This document shows, in pieces, positions 1 through 12,639 of a stretch of 64,000 bases of DNA. The position numbers were made by a program, and so were the translations under genes. How positions within the stretch are numbered: position 1 is the first letter of the stretch; each line of letters begins with the position of its first letter. Source of the stretch: Stichopus chloronotus. Taxonomy: Eukaryota > Echinodermata > Holothuroidea > Aspidochirotida > Stichopodidae. The stretch lies in assembly GCA_021234535.1 (NCBI GenBank), contig CM037841.1, positions 11,552,825-11,616,824 of the forward strand, in the 5' to 3' direction. The notes below the pieces were generated by a model. The model did not search any database. It had not been told where the DNA came from and saw only the letters and a list, made by a program, of their open reading frames with translations.

Positions 1-1007
1 AAAAAGACCAGAAAAAGCAAACACTTGTATGATGGTATGAAAAAAAAGTTTCCTGTTTCGAATATTTACATAAGCCAATCCCAAGACACCTCAAGAAGGG
101 AAACTAATGGATGTAGAGTTACGAGAGAAGAGCATACCTTCACAAAGTGGTCACCAAATAGCTCTCTAGAATTTCCGAGATCCGATGTCTTTAAAATTTT
201 GTATATAATTTTAAATATAAATCCTTTATTTTATATGAAAAACATAAGAAAATGCAAATACTGAGGTGAGTTTTTTCATATTTTGTCTTCAAACATCTAG
301 AAAATGTGAAAAGACCGGTCAAAATAGTGGATAATACACTTGTAATTCGACATTTTTTCCAAAGTATAACCAGAAAAAAGAAACGTCTAAGCCACCATTT
401 TATCAGGAATAAGAATCCAACCAATCTTTGTTTTTCACATATTGAGTATTTTCTTATTGTAAGTTGATCTAATTTAATGTATATATGACCAAAAACAAAA
501 CTCTTCTCAACTCTCTTCCAATATAAATCTCCAGAGAATTAATTTTATAATTTCAAAAAGAAAGGGAAAAAATGAGGAAATCTTTGCACAGCATTATACA
601 CACACAAAAAATTCTCCTTTGTTTCTGCAACATTGTTACCGTTATTTAATTTTAAACAAAATTACGTCTTTACCGTCAGTAAGAAAATGTACAGAGTACT
701 CTTTGGATAAAAAAATTTACATGACAGGAAAATGAAAAATGATACGAGACAAAGGAATCCAAACAGACTTCTGTACTAATCTGTTGTAGCTCACAAAAGA
801 GAAGCAGTTGTTGTTAAGGGTGCAGTATCTGATTTACAGAGAGGGGTAGGTCATAGAAGTTACCACAAACTGAATCATTCACATTTCCTTGTTTCATTTC
901 AGTTTCTTGCTTAACTTTCAACTCTTTGATGAAAACAATTTTCTTGAAACATTCTGCCCAAGTTTACACTCTTGGTGCTGTCTCTGATTTACCTTTCAAA
1001 CTGTGCA

Positions 1008-1588
1008 TTTGATCACCCTATCAACACCACCTATCCTGCATTTGATCACCCTATCAACACCTCCTACCCTGCATCTGATCACCCTATCAACACCTCCTAT
1101 CCTGCATCTGATCACCCTATCAACACCTCCTATCCTGCATCTGATCACCCTATCAACACCTCCTATCCTGCATCTGATCACCCTATCAACACCTCCTACC
1201 TTGCATTTGATCACCCTATCAACACCTCCTATCCTGCATCTGATCACCCTGTCAACACCTCCTATCCTGCATTTGATCACCCTATCAACACCTCCTATCC
1301 TGCATTTGATCATCCAATCAACACCTCCTCTCTTGCATCTGATCACTCTGTCAACATGTCCTATCCTGCATTTGATCACTCTATCAACACCTCCTATCCT
1401 GCATTTGATCATCCAATCAACACCTCCTATCTTGCATCTGATCACCCTGTCAGCACCTCCTATCCTGCATTTGATCACCCTATCAACACCTCCTATCTTG
1501 CATCTAATCACCCTGTCAACATGTCCTATCCTGCATCTGATCACCCTATCAACACCTCCTATCCTACATTTGATCATCCTACCAAACT
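1008..1588. repeat. 33-bp minisatellite, about 17.6 units
   Basis: Tandem units resemble TTTGATCACCCTATCAACAC plus a 13-bp remainder. Seventeen complete units run from 1008 to 1568 and a partial unit follows. Because 33 is divisible by three and the unit has no stop, several frames stay open on both strands, giving repetitive 11-residue patterns such as FDHPINTSYPA. No ATG-led frame or splice context supports translation. Units differ at a few fixed positions (TTT/TCT, CCT/CTT, ATC/GTC, ACC/ATG). The first units are nearly identical and the later ones more varied, which suggests expansion at the left end. Confidence 0.95.
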
Positions 1589-1839
1589 CTAGCATTGTAC
1601 ATGTGACTACCATACCAGCTCTAGTTACCTATCTTGGACTAGTCTGTCAACTACTCTGCAGTAGTGCAACCACCCACAATCCGCATTTCGTTGAGAACAG
1701 ACCGCAGCCATTACTTACAAGCATCATTGTGAAAAGGCCTGAAAGCGTCAATGAATGCTCTCACCCAGAAACAGAATAACCCATGATAAGGTGTTTATTT
1801 TAGAGAAAAAAATCTTATTTTTAAAAATCAATATTTGTG

Positions 1840-2085
1840 GATAGAGTGACAAGTTTCTGGCAGACTGAAATTCAGGAATTTTTTACTCAGAAATAATTTG
1901 TTCTCCCAAACTTCCAAAGATTCAAATGATGGGTCTTAGGTAACACATCTTCTGCATAGTGTTTTGATCAAAATAATATTTTGCAGATGTTTAGTGATGA
2001 GTTTCAATAGTTCAACAATGATTTAAGTTATTTTCTTTGTATGTTGTTGCATTCTAATTGCCGTATTTACCTTTAAACACCGATG
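1840..2085. repeat. Dispersed repeat, copy 1
   Basis: This stretch is related by eye to 17640-17868 in the same orientation. Shared blocks include AATTTGTTC followed by CCCAAACTT, then ATTCAAAT, CATCTTCTGCAT, AACAATGATT and a TTGTTGCATT/TTGGTGCATT block. No open frame or terminal repeats were seen. It is probably an old non-autonomous element. Confidence 0.6.
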
Positions 2086-2089
2086 CAGT

Positions 2090-5000
2090 GTATATTTGTG
2101 ATCGTCATACTTTAGGTAGGTGCTAGGGTGATGCTTGCAACTTTTCCTGACATCAAACGGTGAAAACGACATACCGACAAAACGTCACTCTATTAACCGA
2201 CAACTTAAAAATATCTTTTACAGCTTTAATTATACAAAAATTCACTGAAGCACAAAAAAATTCACCATCATATTTTTCTCTCATTTTTTTTTTAATATTG
2301 TCTAAATATATATCAATCTGCTTAAAGTGCATAATGATGGCAGGTACATGTCTGAGCAGGTACTTGTTCCACTGACCGAACCAAACTGCTCCACTGTGGG
2401 GGTCCATTTCATGATACTTGCATATTCATTAACAAAAAAAAATAAACTAATATTCAATAGTACAATATTATCAAACCTTTTTCAGTTATGGCAATTGTAT
2501 TTGGCAACTGAAGGCATACAAACCTGTAAGTGTTGTATGGACACAGATAAGGGAAGGGACAAGGCAAAGGAAGGCTTACAACTACTTGCAAACTAAAGAG
2601 AAACTCCTTTTCTGAAGAAGAAATTGCTACTAAAAATAGTCTTTCCTAAATAGTCTTTCAAAGTGTTTCTATAAACTGAGACACTTTTTCAGGCACCTAA
2701 CATGACAACGAGGTTAAATCAGTTTACTTTTAATGGCAACTTTAGCTATTTTTTTTAACAATTCCTGTTTCAATTCATTTGCTGCCCTCCAGTGTAATAT
2801 TTCTGGAAAGCATTTCGCCATGCAACAGAGCTAAACGACTGATTTCTAAGATACCAAACTAATATTTCACAGATGCAACTTTTGCTCTCCATGATTGCAC
2901 TGTGCATCGAAGTCCAGGATTTACGAGTCGAAACAGGATTCCATACGGCATCCCTTGGGTATCTTCAGAGATCTGTCCACCTTTTCAACACAAAATATCC
3001 CCACATGTATTATAACTCGGATATTAAACAATGTGTTAATGGGTAATTGATACAAAGCTACTACAGAATTTTGCTTCTCACAACTGTGGCTCATTCAGAA
3101 GTTCACAAAAAAAAAAACTTTTTGCTGTGAAAGCACTGCACCATCCACAGGTGCCAGCAGCAGGGTGAACCAGCCAAGCAGAGGGTGGAGCATTTGTGGG
3201 ATAAGAGACAAACTGAAGTAAGGCTGCTGTTTCATTAAACCACTGGAAATCTCTTTCTTATCATTCTGTCATGGAATCTAAAACATCTCATAAATTAAGT
3301 GATATGTTAATTACTCAAACTGACCTCCCTCCATTTATTGTCACTTTTGAATTTATTATTATATCCACAAATGAGAAGTCACTATCACCCCTCCCCCCCC
3401 CCCCATATGTGCAGATTCCTCTCTCAGCTGAAGTTAATCATATTGCTGCATACACTCCACAATAACAGAAAGTGTGCACTATTTGTACCCAAGTTTCCTA
3501 CAAAAACAGGATAAAAAATGTTTTTTTTTTTAAAAAAAAGAAGATATTTTTGTTTTTGCAACCAACTCCATGGCTCATACTGCCAAAAAAATATATATCT
3601 ATGTACACTCTTTTCAATTTTATTATATTTCATAAATTTTCGTCATGAAAAATAAAGGTTTTACATTTCAATCTGTTTTTCTCGCTTTCCAAAGTCAAAT
3701 ATTTTTATCAAAAGTGATATTAACTTAGTATTTTCATCTTTTGTTTGTTTTAGGAATCAGTAGCAAAAGGAACAAAAAGAAAACTTGGAAAGTTGAGAGG
3801 GCAACTTTGACCAATACTGCTGACCAATCCCTTCAGTGTTCATTGTGTTGGCCAACTTGCTACACCTATAAAGAATATATTTTCAACATTCTAAGTCCTC
3901 CCAACCCGTTCTTTACTACTTCCACTCTTATATATAAAGAATAGTTCTGTGTTTCTTTCTTAATTAAACCATCAAGCATGTTGTACCATAGATGAAAATG
4001 CACATCACAATGTCAAGAAAACATGAAATGGGGTAAATGGTCATGTTTGGCACTACCTCCACACCCCTCCCCTTCACCCTTTAAGCTTGACAAGGTCTTA
4101 CTCTTTGGTTTAAGCAGCAGTTTCATGTGAATGTGTATTAATCTGATTTTGAGTTCATGCATCACATTCTTTCACAATGGGTAAAATCATATCTCCTGGA
4201 CAGACATGTGGTAAAAAATGCCTTCACAAAGGTTATCAGTATTATACCTGTTTAGAATGTAACGATAAGCTACTGACAAAACTGATGACCTTTGACCCAA
4301 GAATGTCCTACATTCAAGTGAGTGAGAGATATATGCATATACTAACGAACATTGGAACATTATGTGCAGGACATCACCGTGAGCCAAAATTAAAAAAAAC
4401 ATGCAGGTTTTCCTCTCTAGTGGGGAACTTTGTGACGACTGAATCTGGTGTTTGCAGATCCACAAGATTTTTTTATACAAGCCTGCTGGGGAGATATGAT
4501 TATACCTGATTGGGAAGAAGAAGGAGGTGTAAAAATATGTGGGGTGTATTTCACGACAACCTACCCTCCTTCTTTAACTCAAGTTTTCATTTAAAAACCA
4601 ATTTTACACGGGAGTCTCTGAGGATATCTGAGGAAAGTAGACTTAGCCATTATCAAGATAAGCAAGAAATTTATCGAAGGGCCAAACGGTTGCCCTGTCT
4701 GAAATGATTGAATATATCTTTAATTTGAGCAATAAGACAATAGTGCAACTGAGCAAAAAAGCTTGCAATGAGCTTCCTACAAAAGAGAGAAAAAAAAAAA
4801 AATACCTGAGAATCGTGGATTTGTCAGGTATCGAAAAAAAAAAAACACAATTGTGTGTGCGCAATCATCTTGATGGGTGATTCTAGAAATTGTGCATTTT
4901 CTCAAAACTTTTGCACGTCAGTATGACAGTACAACTGACAGATGAGCAAAATTAATAGAATTCAAAGAAGTTACTACGCAATCTACCAGCAAACAACAGT

Positions 5001-8000
5001 ATTTAATAAATGATGGTCGTAGCTCTATAAGTTCTCATCCTCCTCGAAAAGGAATGGAAGGTAAGTCGGTAGCAACAAACGAGAGGTAAGCACTTTATTA
5101 TCATGGTTGTTTTTTCTTTTTTTTTGAAACTTTTGAAGCAAGTACTGGTGCTCCTGTATTCATGGATGATTTTTTTTTCTCTTCATACCTCCACATGGTA
5201 CTTAAACAAGTACACCATTGCTGACTTATTATGAAATCACTGTACCATTAATATTCCATATGCTAATCTTCCGCCACATGAGCCTCTAGAGCACAGACAA
5301 AATACTGTAAACAGGACAATAATAATAAAAGAAGAAGCAATGCAAAGTGCAATATACAAATATCTACATTTTATGTACACCCATTTTCATTTTGCTTTCT
5401 TTTTTCTCACCTATTATTTTTTTTTTCTTTAATTTTCTCTGAAGTGCAGGGACATGTTTATTGACAACTGCGATTTTGTAAAGGACACTTTATCATGTTT
5501 TACTTAGTCAAGTGCAAATGACAAACAGGATGACTGAGTGCAAAAAAAAGAAGTAATGTTTGTGTAGGATATGACCATTTCTTCTTTTCCTGAGTTCAAA
5601 CCAACTATTTTAGCCATTTCTCTCTGAGGTGCTCTGCCGAGCTATTACAACCACTATATTGTAATCCAATATCGTCAAATAAAAAAAACAAAACAATTTT
5701 AAACAATTGATCAAAATGGTTGGTAAATCAAGATTATTAAACTAGATTGCTGCTAGCATGGTGACAGTGGAAAAGATAAGTAACACGGAAAAAAGATGAA
5801 AATTTGCTATTAAACCTGCTGTTGGCAAATATTGTAAATTCATTCCTGGATATGTTAGAGACTGCCCATCAAAGTTACCAAACATGGATTGTATGAGTAG
5901 TTCCGATGGTTCAACATAGTTCTCCAAGTTCTTTTGCCCCTTTTTGTATTTTACCACAAACACCATCACTTTCCAGAAGAAAGTGGGAGAGCGAGTAATT
6001 TTTCTCTTGACAAAGCCACAAAATTCCACCAAAATAGAAGACCCCACCAAAAATGGAACTTTTTGATTGTTTTTTCATTTTCTCAAAGTTGAGGTCAGGC
6101 ATCTGAAATACCATCAATGCAGCAATGTGGTTAGAACGTAAAAGGGAAACAGAAAGTAACAGTTACAGCAATAGGTTCACAAAATCACGCAGATTAAAAA
6201 CAAAAATAAATTCATTGTTGGCAAGGTTGGTTTCAAATCTTACGGAAAGATTTTTTCATAGACTATCAAAGGAATCTTCAATTGTTCGCGAAAAATCCCT
6301 GCATGCCATTTCCTGCCTGCTTATACCATTAGTCTGCACTGAATAAGAAAACCACACAAAAACCATAAAAAATGGGATTGGCATCCAATGAATAATCTTT
6401 ACTAAAGAAGGTTCCTTCTGCTACTTGTTAGGTTTTAAAAAAAAAATAACAGCTTTTTCCAGACTGATCAGAAAACTATGAAAAAAAAAAACCGTAAAAC
6501 AAAAAAGTGCACCAATTTTACCACTGTTTAACAGACAATCCACAAATAAAATACTGTTTGAAGATAAAAAGGTCCAAATATACAGAATTTTTATTTTTTT
6601 TGGTTTTTCTTTCAATGAGATGCAGAGGTTTGAGATGAGTCCCATCTTGGACAGTACATTTTAGATAAATTTGTCAAGCAGCTCTGAGAATATGATCTGG
6701 AATGACCTCATGAAGCGACAGGTAAAATATTTTTCTTTTTTTTTATCTTCTTAATATTGCAGCCTGCCATTTGTTTTAATGTATGACTTTAAAAAGAAAA
6801 AAGAAAAATCTAGAGAAAAAATTTACTCTTTTTTCTTTTTAATTCCCTAACTACTTTTAATCTTTATAATTTTTTCCTCAATTTAAAACACTAACAATTT
6901 CTTGTTTGGTCATTCCCTTGGGCAATGTCTCCAAAACAAATGCGCTTGCCCTCTATTTAGCTGAGAATACGATAAATGGAGCAGAGCTTTGGGACAGCCA
7001 GTGATGCTGTCAAACCTCTCAGGATGCATATCTTTTTCTCTTGTTTGCCATCGAGGTATCTGTATACCTTTTCATTTAGCACCAATCAATATATAACTTA
7101 CTGCACTGAGGTCCCTTGCATACAGACATTTGGCCCTAGAGCACTCTTTACTTATTCAGTACGAGATGCCAAATCATCTCGGCTACTCGAGCGGCTAGTA
7201 AAATCTACTCTCTTCATGATTCACTTGAAAGAGATCAAAGCAAAATGATACCAGGAATTAGTTTTCACAGTCAAGGAATAGGCAGCTACTGCTGGACTCC
7301 ACCTAACTATCACAGAGATGGCGGTGAAGAGTTGTCAATTTAATAATACGGCAAGATAAACAAATTTTGTTACCAAATCCTCCTGCCCCCACCTTCCCCT
7401 AATCCTACAAACACTGATCTCAACAAATTCTCTAGAGTGTTTCGAACTTTCGTTCTCCGACTGAATATAAAAGTAACACGTAACAGCAGACATTGCACAT
7501 CATCTTCCGAGGGTGACCGAAAAACTCGGCCTACCAGATTTCAATGCCGAGTGTGGCAGGTGGAAATGTTTGTCAACATTTAACTTTTGTTATTGGAGGT
7601 TTTATTTCATGCCCAAAAAGTCAGCCAGTGCTTCCTTAAGTTTTTGAAGAGTTAATGAATTATGATCTGGCAGTTACAACTTTAGATTAGAAACCTTACC
7701 CTTGCTTTACAGAAGTCCTCAAATATTTTTGAGGGAATCTTTCAAAGACTCCCTTAAACACTCCATGGTAAAGGCGAGGCATACAACACAACTCTTATTT
7801 GATTTCTGAGTCTTTTGTTTATGACGAGACTATTGTTACATCAACGTGCCACTACCCCTTTACAGATAACTGTAATCCCCCTAGGAAAAGGTTGTGCACA
7901 ACTCTTTGCTTTAAAATCCTGGTACTAGATAGCCATAGAGTGTAGACGCCTTTGATACCTCAGGTAAATATTTTAATCTTACAATCGAGACTTTTTAAAT

Positions 8001-8568
8001 ATCCCTCAAATTCTTAAATTATATGCAAAACCAAACCAAAAGCATATGGCAAAAAATCACTAGAGTACTGCATCATGTTAATACCAGGAGGATACAAACA
8101 GCATATAACTACATGATATCTACACATACATCATAATGATAGACCCACAACAGTAGTTGAGAGAAACAGTCTTTACTGCGACAGACAACGAGGACGAAAG
8201 CATCTGCTGTCTGGAGGGCACCATCATCATCTTCAGTATCCATAGAAACAAGAAATACTGGAAACAAAGTTCTGTATTCAGCAGATCCAGGAATAGTGGT
8301 TGGGGCAAGGGGAGGTAGTTCAGTTATGGGAACAAAGCAGACAAAAGCAGGACCTGAATATGCATGAGAAGTCTGACTCTGAGAGATGGTGAACTCAATG
8401 CTGGATTGCAACATACAGGATCGACAGTAACCATCGTGTTGGTAGAGAGGGGCTGAGTTCTTTGAAGGAGAAAGCAGTTAATGGTGTGATGATGATGATG
8501 ATGACAATGATGGTTGAACTTCCCTTGACCTGCCACTGGAGAGAGAGCCAGCCCTCATCCCATTCTCA
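2090..8568. other. 3' flank of the GRK gene, no recognised gene
   Basis: This is AT-rich sequence with A and T homopolymers, a C12 run at 3393-3404 and a short ATG/GAT microsatellite just beyond, at about 8487-8503. It may contain the GRK 3' UTR; AATAAA on the minus strand occurs at 7601-7606. Open frames here (for example 110 codons at 4177-4509 plus and 102 codons at 5742-6050 minus) show no family motif. Confidence 0.5.
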
Positions 8569-8592
8569 TCATCGACTGCTGTCGCTGTCACT
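8569..8592 (-). CDS. Candidate terminal GRK exon, option 2
   Basis: A strong pyrimidine-rich acceptor (CTTCTGGTTCTTCTGCAG) is followed in phase 0 by SDSDSSR and TGA. The product would end KRLFSK-SDSDSSR. The Ser/Asp-rich ending recalls the acidic Ser-containing tail that follows the same helix in vertebrate GRK6 (family knowledge). A possible minus-strand polyadenylation hexamer lies at 7601-7606, which would give a roughly 1 kb 3' UTR. The coding match is only seven residues, so support is weak. Both options could exist as alternative tails. Confidence 0.3.
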   Translation of the reverse strand, partial: SDSDSSR

Positions 8593-8739
8593 CTGCAGAA
8601 GAACCAGAAGATTTGATGATGAGAGAACAGCAGACATGCCACCCTTACATTATTATTACAAGGCCTGTAACTGCCCAATCAAAAAAGATGATATAAGTGA
8701 GTCCAAACATTGCTCTCTAGCGGGGCTGTGCACTTAGAG

Positions 8740-8859
8740 TCAGTATGTCAACCCTTCAAATGTTTTTGTTAACAGTTCACAGTTTCCATAGCCTGTGTCA
8801 CTGTCTTTCAAAACAAGTCCCACCATCTTCAAACGTGGGAGTCCTTGGACACATACAAC
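8740..8859 (-). CDS. Candidate terminal GRK exon, option 1
   Basis: A phase-0 open segment follows an acceptor ending TCATTGCAG, with a moderate pyrimidine tract. It encodes 39 residues starting VVCVQGLPRLK and ending KTFEGLTY before TGA. It lies 1186 bp from the previous exon and would give a 39-residue tail after the membrane helix. No similarity to known GRK tails was recognised; these tails diverge fast. The phase and acceptor are compatible, but chance cannot be excluded. A rival is at 8569-8592. Confidence 0.28.
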   Translation of the reverse strand, partial: VVCVQGLPRLKMVGLVLKDSDTGYGNCELLTKTFEGLTY

Positions 8860-9581
8860 CTGCAATGACGTGAGTGGTATGAAGAAGACTTTTGTGCATC
8901 TGAGAAAGTCTTTTCCATTTGCTGAATGATCATAAGGATTATTCACAAAGATATATTTGCAACTTCCATTCAATTCTTTTTTTTATGATTTTGCATACCT
9001 CTTAGGATTCCACTAATGACAGTCCAAGATTAAGGCAGTTACAATGTAGCAGCATCTGGAGCTGCACAGGCTAACGTAGCTAAGGCAATGCTGAAACTAC
9101 ACTACTTATGTTTTGAAAGAACCTTGCAGTTTTGCGACAGTAGCGAGCATGTTTGATGTAAGCTGCTGACTTCTGCTATGGTGTTCATTAATCCCTTTTG
9201 TGGCATTATATCACTCTACAGAACAGGTTTTGGAGTGATGTAGCATCCCCATGGAGACAGAACTACTCGCCTTACACTGGAAGGAAAATGAAACAATTTC
9301 CCATATGCGGTGATGTGCTTGCTTCCCCAGTTGTCTGCTTGTATTCACTCCAATATGGTGATGTAACAATCGGAGTGACGATGTCACAAGCAAAACCTCT
9401 ATACTTATTGTGGCATGTGGGACTCACGTGAACGATCCAACAAATTCATTTCATTACACAACACCTATTAGTCTGAAAGTTTTGCCATTTTTACATGGTT
9501 TTACCGTTACAGGTTATGAGGCGTATGTTACACTTTAATGGACGATCAGCCGGGTATGCGTCACATACCTGCCGTCTAGAC

Positions 9582-9856
9582 CAGAGGTTGGCAACCTACG
9601 ACCCACGAGATGTCTCAAAACAAAGAAAAAACATTGTCAGCGCCACAGGGCTCATTGGATGCTGCCTGGTAGGCCTATATTTCCCTGTTACTTATAAACA
9701 ATACTATAATGTTATTGTGAATTTTAGATTTATATTGTTTGAACATTCTCAGAATTAACGGTCTGAAATCAGCAGCAGATTGTCGGTCAAGGGCTACCCG
9801 GACAATATTCATTCCTCATACCTGGCCCATTCAGTCAAAAAGCTTGCCCATTCGTG
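9582..9856. mobile_element. hAT-type non-autonomous element with 8-bp target duplication
   Basis: The left end reads CAGAGGTTGGCAACCTACG, typical of hAT terminal repeats. The right end, reversed and complemented, reads CACGAATGGGCAAGC and matches the left end at 9 of 15 positions. An identical 8-bp sequence, GTCTAGAC, flanks the element at 9574-9581 and 9857-9864, as expected for hAT insertion. The interior is 275 bp with no transposase. It sits in the last visible intron, about 180 bp from the exon at 10046-10174. Confidence 0.75.
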
Positions 9857-10030
9857 GTCTAGACCGAGAATATCACTCCATGGCAAAAAAACAGGTAAGA
9901 GAAGATTCATTCATCAAAATCAACAGCAGACATTTCACGTTCTACAGCTAGATGTAACAGGTAGAGTTTGGGGAACAATAGAACAATATTCAATCATGAG
10001 AATTATGGACAAAAAGATAAAAACAGGTCA

Positions 10031-10174
<144 letters not shown>

Positions 10175-11303
10175 CTATGAATACAATGAAAGTCAAAAAC
10201 AACAAAATCAAACCAAAAGAAAACAAGCAATGGTTTTCCCCAAAACACTTTCCTCCACAATATAAATATATTTCGCATTTTGAAGAAAACCTTTGCCAAA
10301 ATGAATGTTGATTCAAGACTATGTGAATATTCAAAGTTGTTTGCCACAATTAGAAAACTAAATATCATAATCACTGGAAACAGTATACTTCAGTGTAAAT
10401 TAAGACAGGCAATGACTTGCAACTTTTTTTTTGTCAGTGATTGTTGGTAAAGTTAAGGACATGACAACTTTCCACTACAACATACCAGAAACAATAAGGT
10501 TTACGATGTATCTACCATTTAAATGAAACCATCATGGGCTTACAGAGCTATGCTCTTTAATTTACTACCTATTTAGTGAACTGTACTGTCTGGCAAGCAT
10601 GTTACACACATGCTAAGCTTGTTTAGCTTACGATGCATTGTGGTATGATCAACTCCTTAAACCCTGAGATTTTAGAGCAACCAAGCAGTATCTTACTAAT
10701 ATTCTTACATTCTCTGTGAAACAAGTTTTCACCAAAAAATGAGGGTGCTTTGAAAGTGATGTCATACTTCAAAAGCACAACATACATGTATTCATCATGA
10801 TTGTTGGGTGTAATGTGGGAATAATGCTTTCAGTTTGCTAGGTCCACCTGGTGGAATTAAGTCAACAAAAACAAAGGAGAAACTCTAAACAGTTTTACCT
10901 TGTACAATATATTTTTATATTTTGAATCAAGTTGCTTATTTTACAGAGAGGGTAAGAATATAAGTCACTTCTATGAAGTCACTGTAAAACCTAAGGATTT
11001 GTGTCTCCTTTTAACACTAAAAACATTAATTCACAGCAAAATGTAACACTGATGATACACTTCCATCTGCTGATCATAAACAGATAAAAAAAAAAAAAAA
11101 TATGCACAATTTCATAAAATGGGCCATAGGGCCCACATGGGACCTTGAACCAAGCAGTTTTGATTAACCAAATTTGTCTACCACTCAGGGGACATTTTGT
11201 TCAAGTTACATAAAAATCCATCAAAGCATGTGCAAATTCAATTCAGTCTGTTCAATTGTGAACGGATATACAGAGTGACACTGCATTATTACAATAGCTC
11301 ACA

Positions 11304-12639
11304 GCAGGGTTGGAAAACCTTGCGAACCTCCGAACCTGGTTCGCGGGAAATCGGCGACGCTCGCGGGATATTCTGCGTGTCGGGACACTGTTTTTTTTTT
11401 TATAAAAAACGGGGAAAAAACCGGGAAATCTTCAGAGAAACAAAATAAATGAGGGAGAACAGAGAAAATGATGTTAAACAATTATTTAAAAGAAGCTCTG
11501 TTGATCGCTATTGCTTTCGATACTCACATAGGCAAATAGCGCATGTTACCTCTATGCCAATAAACCACGATGTCCAGTATAGCCCCCACAATCACGCAAG
11601 TAACCAGAAATTATCGCCAGTTAACTTTTAGGCACACTTCAGCCGCCCTACATACCCTTTGAATCCCAGTGCCCTAGGATGATTTGCGCAGAGCTCGTGC
11701 ACAATTTCATCTCCGTCGGTTTTAGTGTTTTTTTTTTTCCAAACTCAGCACAAGATTCTCTGTGCAATTAATGAGAACAGAGTGCTTTCATGCAGTAGGT
11801 ACGTATGTACACAGCATACATACAGTACACAGCGGTGCAACAGACCCACGCGGCATGACCTTTGTACCTACTTTACATTTACAGTCTTACACCCAGATGA
11901 AATGGTAGCGCCAAACACCTTCCTGGAAAATGTAATGTTACACGCAGTAAAAAAAAATGGCCTCGATTAAACCATTTTGAAATATGGGGGACGACTTTTA
12001 TTTCTAGCTTTTTTCTTTGCTGCAAATTTCTGCTGCTTGTTAATGGTCACAGTTATCAGGGATAAAAAAGTTCGGTACAAATGCCGTGGCTGCAACAGGT
12101 GGATGAATATGAGTATTATGAATGTGATAAATGTCCATTTTGGGACAGGTGTTCACATTTTTGCAGTTAAAAACTTTTCTTGGAAACATGCCAGGATTTT
12201 TTACGTCAAACTCGCAGAGCTGTTTGTACGTAGCACAGCGTGTATAGTTGACAGTGTATAGTGGTCTATGATTAAGACATTTATTCTAGGCCTATTGCAC
12301 ATCTATATAGCGTAATATCGGGCTCAAGTTTCACTCGTTTCTGACATTTTGTAAGTGACACTTCTTCACATTTAAAAAGGTACTGTACATTGCAACAATG
12401 TAAATAGCCTAGCGTTAAGCTTTCGTGATTGATTTTTCAACTATTGTACGAGTTTTCAGTTATGTTCTTTGTGCTCAGCGGCACAATTTTACCCCTTCGA
12501 TGTGCTAGGAACCCCAATCTTCCGGGAGCTTGCACCTGATCCCCCAACAAGGGGTTTCACCCCTACACAGATGTCAGCAGTAAATCGGGGTATTTTCTAC
12601 TGTGTTCGCGGGAAATTCAGCAAGGTTTTCCAACCCTGC
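11304..12639. mobile_element. 1.3 kb DNA element with perfect 20-bp terminal inverted repeats
   Basis: The left end GCAGGGTTGGAAAACCTTGC at 11304-11323 is exactly inverted at 12620-12639. Just inside both ends is the 13-bp direct repeat GTTCGCGGGAAAT, and the left end also folds (GCGAACC with GGTTCGC at about 11322-11344). The CAGGG terminus suggests a hAT-like element. However, no convincing 8-bp duplication flanks it; only ACA occurs on both sides (11301-11303 and 12640-12642). Interior frames are short and no transposase motif was recognised. The interior is richer in CpG than the flanks. Confidence 0.8.

Noticed and set aside
972..1779. Three long frames across the 33-bp minisatellite.
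   Set aside because: Openness follows from a stop-free unit of length divisible by three; these are not genes.
4177..4509. 110-codon plus frame with several Cys residues.
   Set aside because: Cys spacing fits no known zinc-binding pattern, and an opposite-strand frame of similar length covers the same bases.
5742..6050. 102-codon minus frame with a hydrophobic C-terminus.
   Set aside because: No signal peptide, family motif or clear splice context; a second overlapping frame is equally open.
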